From JBBSQE01 sp038258095 (lineage in GTDB: Bacteria; Actinomycetota; Thermoleophilia; Solirubrobacterales; 70-9): a stretch of DNA of 11,470 nt. Positions 8,851-11,470 of the stretch are shown here, in pieces. The position numbers and the translations under genes were made by a program. The stretch spans positions 1 to 11,470 of the forward strand of contig JBBSQE010000096.1 in NCBI GenBank assembly GCA_038258095.1. Direction: 5' to 3'. Positions within the stretch are counted from its first letter, which is position 1. The number at the start of each line of letters is the position of its first letter. The notes under the pieces were generated by a model that was not told where the DNA came from, made no database searches, and saw only the letters and a list, made by a program, of their open reading frames with translations.

Positions 8851-8864
8851 ACACCGAATGGTGT
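8851..8864. repeat. Short dyad in the divergent promoter region
   Basis: ACACC-GAAT-GGTGT (perfect 5+5 arms) lies in the 110-base gap between the divergent dehydrogenase and winged-helix genes, 17 bases before the candidate -10 TACAGT of the latter. It could be an operator for either gene. It is short, so chance is possible. Confidence 0.3.
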
Positions 8865-8880
8865 TTTCACACACACTCTC

Positions 8881-8886
8881 TACAGT
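8881..8886 (+). promoter_or_regulatory. Candidate -10 element for the winged-helix protein gene
   Basis: TACAGT (TAnnnT class) predicts a start near 8893 and a leader of about 39 bases that carries the GGAAGGA ribosome site at 8918-8924. It makes the ATG at 8887 an unlikely start, since that codon would lie upstream of the transcript. No convincing -35 was found. Confidence 0.35.
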
Positions 8887-8931
8887 ATGAGTACACCACA
8901 CAGAGTGCACCGCTTATGGAAGGAATGCGAT

Positions 8932-9324
8932 TTGGCTTCAACATCGAGTGTCATAGAGGAAGCACGATCACTCCTCGAGCGTCGTCTCGCTGAGATCGAC
9001 AAGGAGCGTGAGCAGGTGAAGCGCGCAATCGGCGAGCTCGGAGGGCGGGTGGCGCGTCGCGGCCCCGGCCGGCCGCGCGGGTCGCGAAACGGCTCCGGCT
9101 CCTCCACGACGCCGAAGAGGCGCCGGCGCCGGCGTGGCGGCACCCGCGGCGATCAGGCCGTGAAGCTCGTCGAAGCATCCCCGGGGATCTCCGCTTCGGA
9201 GATCGCCAAGGAGATGAAGATCAAGCCGAACTACCTATACAGGGTCCTCGCCGACCTGGAGAAGGAAGGGCGCGTTCGCAAGGACGGGCGCAAGTACCAC
9301 CCGGTCGCGGGCTCCAAGGCCTAG
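8932..9324 (+). CDS. Small DNA-binding protein: coiled coil, AT-hook, basic linker and winged helix
   Basis: A 130-residue protein not matched to a named regulator. Seen: a charged heptad-like helix (about 7-37, IEEARSLLERRLAEIDKERE onward) fit for dimerisation; an AT-hook-like RGPGRPRG (43-50), a minor-groove binding motif; a highly basic stretch with six consecutive Arg (63-68); and a winged-helix region (about 73-125) with QAVKLVEASPGISASEIAKE, a recognition helix near NYLYRVLADLEKEG and a wing RVRKDGRKYHPV. Two DNA-binding parts plus a dimer helix suggest a nucleoid-associated protein or local repressor (inference). The TTG at 8932 is preferred: GGAAGGA at 8918-8924 is 7 bases before it. 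An ATG at 8887 would add 15 residues without similarity and lacks a ribosome site. Divergent from the dehydrogenase. Confidence 0.82.
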   Translation: MASTSSVIEEARSLLERRLAEIDKEREQVKRAIGELGGRVARRGPGRPRGSRNGSGSSTTPKRRRRRRGGTRGDQAVKLVEASPGISASEIAKEMKIKPNYLYRVLADLEKEGRVRKDGRKYHPVAGSKA

Positions 9325-9342
9325 ACGGGAGGAAGCGCCGGG

Positions 9343-9383
9343 CCTCGAGGAGCGGGGCGGGGTGCGGGGCGGTGCCGTCCTCG
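9343..9383. other. G-rich stretch with weak inverted repeat between convergent genes
   Basis: The 106-base gap between the winged-helix gene and mdh holds the palindrome CCTCGAGG (9343-9350), three GGGG runs (9354-9357, 9359-9362, 9366-9369) plus GG (9371-9372), and arms CGAGGA (9346-9351)/TCCTCG (9378-9383). It could act as a terminator or a partial G-quadruplex, but there is no T-run and the fourth G-run is short. The rest of the gap shows nothing. Confidence 0.25.
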
Positions 9384-9430
9384 TAGGCGACCAGCACTGC
9401 AGGTGATGCGGTGTGGTCTGTGGCCGGTTT

Positions 9431-10417
9431 CTAGATCAGACCGAGCTGACTCACGGAGTCGCGCTCCTCCTGCAGCTCCATCACGCTTGCGTCGATGCGC
9501 TCGCGGGAGAAATCGGGGATCTCCAGACCCTCGACGATCGAGTACTCGCCGCCCGAGCAGGTGCACGGGTGGCCGGCGATGATGCCCTCGCCGATCCCGT
9601 GGGAGCCGTCCGCCGGGACGCCCATGGAGACCCAGTCTCCATCCGGCGTGCCGAGCACCCAGTCGTGGACGTGATTGATCGCCGCGTTGGCAGCGGAGGC
9701 GGCGGATGACGAACCACGGGCCTCGATGATGGCGGCACCACGTTTGGCGACCGTCGGGATGAACTCGCCGGCGATCCAGTCCTCGTCACCTACTGCGTCC
9801 CAGGCGCTCGCGCCGTCCACCCTGGCGTTGACCAGGTCCGGGTACTGGGTCGTGGAGTGGTTGCCCCAGATGGTCATGTTCTCGACCTTCGTCAGAGGGA
9901 TGCCGAGCTTGTCGGCCAGCTGGGCGATCGCACGGTTGTGATCCAGGCGCATCATCGCCGTGAACCGCTCGCGCGGGACGTCAGGCGCGTTCGACATCGC
10001 GATCAGCGCGTTCGTGTTGGCCGGGTTGCCGACCACGAGGACCTTCACGTCATCCGCGGCGCCGGCGTTGATCGCCTCGCCCTGGGGCTTGAAGATCGCT
10101 CCGTTGGCCTCGAGGAGGTCGGCGCGCTCCATACCCGGTCCGCGCGGCCGCGCGCCGACCAGGAGTCCGACGTTCGCGCCGTCGAAGGCCGGCTTCGGGT
10201 CGTCATGGATGTCGACCCCTGCGAGCAGGGGGAAGGCGCAGTCGTCGAGCTCCATCGCGGTTCCCTCGGCGGCCTTGACCGCGTCGGGGATCTCGAGCAG
10301 GTGCAGGTGTACCGGCGTGTCCTCACCGAGCATCTGCCCGCTGGCGATCCGGAAGAGAAGTGCGTAGCCGATCTGACCGGCGGCGCCGGTGACCGTGACC
10401 TTCACTGGGCTGCTCAA
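9431..10417 (-). CDS. mdh: Malate dehydrogenase (NAD)
   Basis: Interconverts malate and oxaloacetate in the TCA cycle, cytoplasmic. Seen, in 328 residues: the Rossmann motif GAAGQIG (11-17); acidic E42 after the second strand, which favours NAD over NADP; substrate-binding Arg residues in the mobile loop GARPRGPGMER (R92, R98) and in LDHNR (R162); and the catalytic pair D159 and H187 (IWGNHSTTQYPD). Length and motifs fit the group of malate dehydrogenases related to the cytosolic animal enzyme, typical of actinobacteria. The TTG start at 10417 is fixed by AGGAGG at 10425-10430, 7 bases before it. Lies 54 bases after icd on the same strand, so the two are probably co-transcribed. Confidence 0.97.
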   Translation of the reverse strand: MSSPVKVTVTGAAGQIGYALLFRIASGQMLGEDTPVHLHLLEIPDAVKAAEGTAMELDDCAFPLLAGVDIHDDPKPAFDGANVGLLVGARPRGPGMERADLLEANGAIFKPQGEAINAGAADDVKVLVVGNPANTNALIAMSNAPDVPRERFTAMMRLDHNRAIAQLADKLGIPLTKVENMTIWGNHSTTQYPDLVNARVDGASAWDAVGDEDWIAGEFIPTVAKRGAAIIEARGSSSAASAANAAINHVHDWVLGTPDGDWVSMGVPADGSHGIGEGIIAGHPCTCSGGEYSIVEGLEIPDFSRERIDASVMELQEERDSVSQLGLI

Positions 10418-10471
10418 GATTCGTCCTCCTGTGTATGTGGGTTGAAGTTGACGCGGCGGCTGCTCTGGGAG

Positions 10472-11470
10472 CTAGGCCATCGCCTGCTGCAGGTTCGCTT
10501 CGATCGAGGCGAGAAACTCCTGTGTCGTTTGGAACGCCTGGTCATCCCCGACGAGGAGCGCCAGGTCCTTGGTCATCTTCCCGCTCTCGACAGTCTCCAC
10601 GCATACCCGCTCGAGCGTCTCTGCGAACTCGGTGACCTCGGGCGTCTCATCCCTGCGGCCCCGCGCCGCGAGGGCCCGCGTCCAAGCGAAGATCGAGGCG
10701 ATCGGGTTGGTTGAGGTCGGCTCGCCCTCCTGGTGTTGGCGGAAGTGGCGGGTGACCGTTCCGTGCGCCGCCTCGGCCTCGACGGTCTTGCCGTCGGGCG
10801 TCATCAGCACGCTCGTCATCAGCCCGAGGGACCCGAAACCCTGGGCGACGGTGTCCGACTGGACATCGCCGTCGTAGTTCTTGCAGGCCCAGACATAGCC
10901 GCCCTCCCACTTCATCGCCGCGGCGACCATGTCGTCGATCAGGCGGTGTTCGTAGGTGATGCCGGCGGCCTCGAAGTCATCTGAGAACTCGGTCTCGAAG
11001 ACCTCCGCGAACAGGTCCTTGAAGCGCCCGTCGTAGCGCTTCATGATCGTGTTCTTGGTCGAGAGGTAGACCGGCAAGCCGCGATCGAGCCCGTAGCGCA
11101 TGGAGGCCCGCGCGAAGTCGCGGATCGAGTCGTCGAGGTTATACATGGCCATCGCGACACCGCCGCCGGGGAACTCGAAGACGTTGATCTCGGTCTCCTC
11201 GGAGCCGTCGTCGGGCGTGAAGGTCAGCTTGAGGGTGCCCTTGCCTCGAACAACCATGTCCTCGGCGCGGTACTGGTCACCGAATGCGTGGCGGCCGATG
11301 ATGATCGGCTTGGTCCAGCCGGGAACGAGGCGCGGGACGTTCGAGATCACGATCGGCTCGCGGAAGATGACGCCGCCGAGGATGTTGCGGATCGTCCCGT
11401 TCGGTGAGCGATACATCTCCTTAAGGCCGAACTCCTCGACGCGCGCCTCGTCGGGGGTGAGCGGTGCGCA
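10472..11470 (-). CDS. icd: NADP-dependent isocitrate dehydrogenase, eukaryote-like homodimeric type (N-terminus outside window)
   Basis: Oxidative decarboxylation of isocitrate to 2-oxoglutarate, making NADPH. Seen: 332 residues to the TAG at 10472; the frame stays open to the right edge, so about 70-80 N-terminal residues are missing. Blocks closely match human IDH1: TPDEARVEEFGLKEMYRSPN (with the isocitrate-binding Ser-Asn of SPNGTIRN), PIIIGRHAFGDQYR (Arg equal to IDH1 R132), STKNTIMKRYDGRFKD, YEHRLIDDMVAAAMK, ACKNYDGDVQSD (metal Asp residues), AEAAHGTVTRHFR (NADP 2'-phosphate His/Arg/His) and TSTNPIASIFAWTR. It is therefore not the E. coli type nor the monomeric type. Upstream partner of mdh; promoter lies outside the window. 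Confidence 0.97.
   Translation of the reverse strand, partial: CAPLTPDEARVEEFGLKEMYRSPNGTIRNILGGVIFREPIVISNVPRLVPGWTKPIIIGRHAFGDQYRAEDMVVRGKGTLKLTFTPDDGSEETEINVFEFPGGGVAMAMYNLDDSIRDFARASMRYGLDRGLPVYLSTKNTIMKRYDGRFKDLFAEVFETEFSDDFEAAGITYEHRLIDDMVAAAMKWEGGYVWACKNYDGDVQSDTVAQGFGSLGLMTSVLMTPDGKTVEAEAAHGTVTRHFRQHQEGEPTSTNPIASIFAWTRALAARGRRDETPEVTEFAETLERVCVETVESGKMTKDLALLVGDDQAFQTTQEFLASIEANLQQAMA

Noticed and set aside
9857..10714. Plus-strand ORF of 285 codons opposite mdh and icd
   Set aside because: Antisense to two highly conserved enzymes; composition shadow only.

Overview
The window is high-GC DNA with an actinobacterial character. It uses TTG and GTG starts often, has Lon, Hsp20 and WS/DGAT genes of actinobacterial type, and appears to have leaderless promoters. 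Several small proteins (the 190-residue anchored protein, the short Cys4 protein, the coiled-coil/AT-hook/winged-helix protein) look, from memory only, like ones common in Thermoleophilia/Solirubrobacterales. That placement is an inference and was not searched.

Layout. 1-4365 (minus strand): a probable gene series read from right to left, hsp20 -> lon -> a single-pass membrane protein -> a wax ester synthase/diacylglycerol acyltransferase (WS/DGAT) that runs off the left edge. hsp20 and lon abut as TGA-GTG. A probable extra promoter lies between lon and the membrane-protein gene. 4429-5853: a decayed IS110-family element whose transposase has about five frame breaks; the 205-base non-coding stretch before its start codon is where IS110 elements keep their guide ('bridge') RNA. 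5854-6648 (minus): a metallo-beta-lactamase-fold hydrolase. 6772-6978 (minus): a 68-residue four-cysteine protein. 7179-7835 (plus): a membrane fatty acid hydroxylase/sterol desaturase family enzyme, probably from a leaderless mRNA. 7853-8821 (minus): a D-2-hydroxyacid dehydrogenase, convergent with the hydroxylase. 8932-9324 (plus): a small coiled-coil/AT-hook/winged-helix protein, divergent from the dehydrogenase. 9431-11470 (minus): malate dehydrogenase preceded by a eukaryote-like NADP isocitrate dehydrogenase that runs off the right edge.

How the genes work together. hsp20-lon is a protein quality-control pair (holding chaperone plus ATP-dependent protease). Co-transcription with a membrane-anchored protein and a storage-lipid acyltransferase would tie proteostasis to neutral-lipid storage, but that link is inference. 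icd-mdh supplies two TCA-cycle steps, giving NADPH and NADH. The remaining genes look like ordinary single-gene units.

No tRNA, rRNA, CRISPR array or intact mobile element was seen, and no gene-free stretch exceeds 300 bases. I found no clear new multi-gene system. The best leads are the possible bridge-RNA remnant, the hsp20-lon-lipid cluster, and the small DNA-binding and Cys4 proteins.
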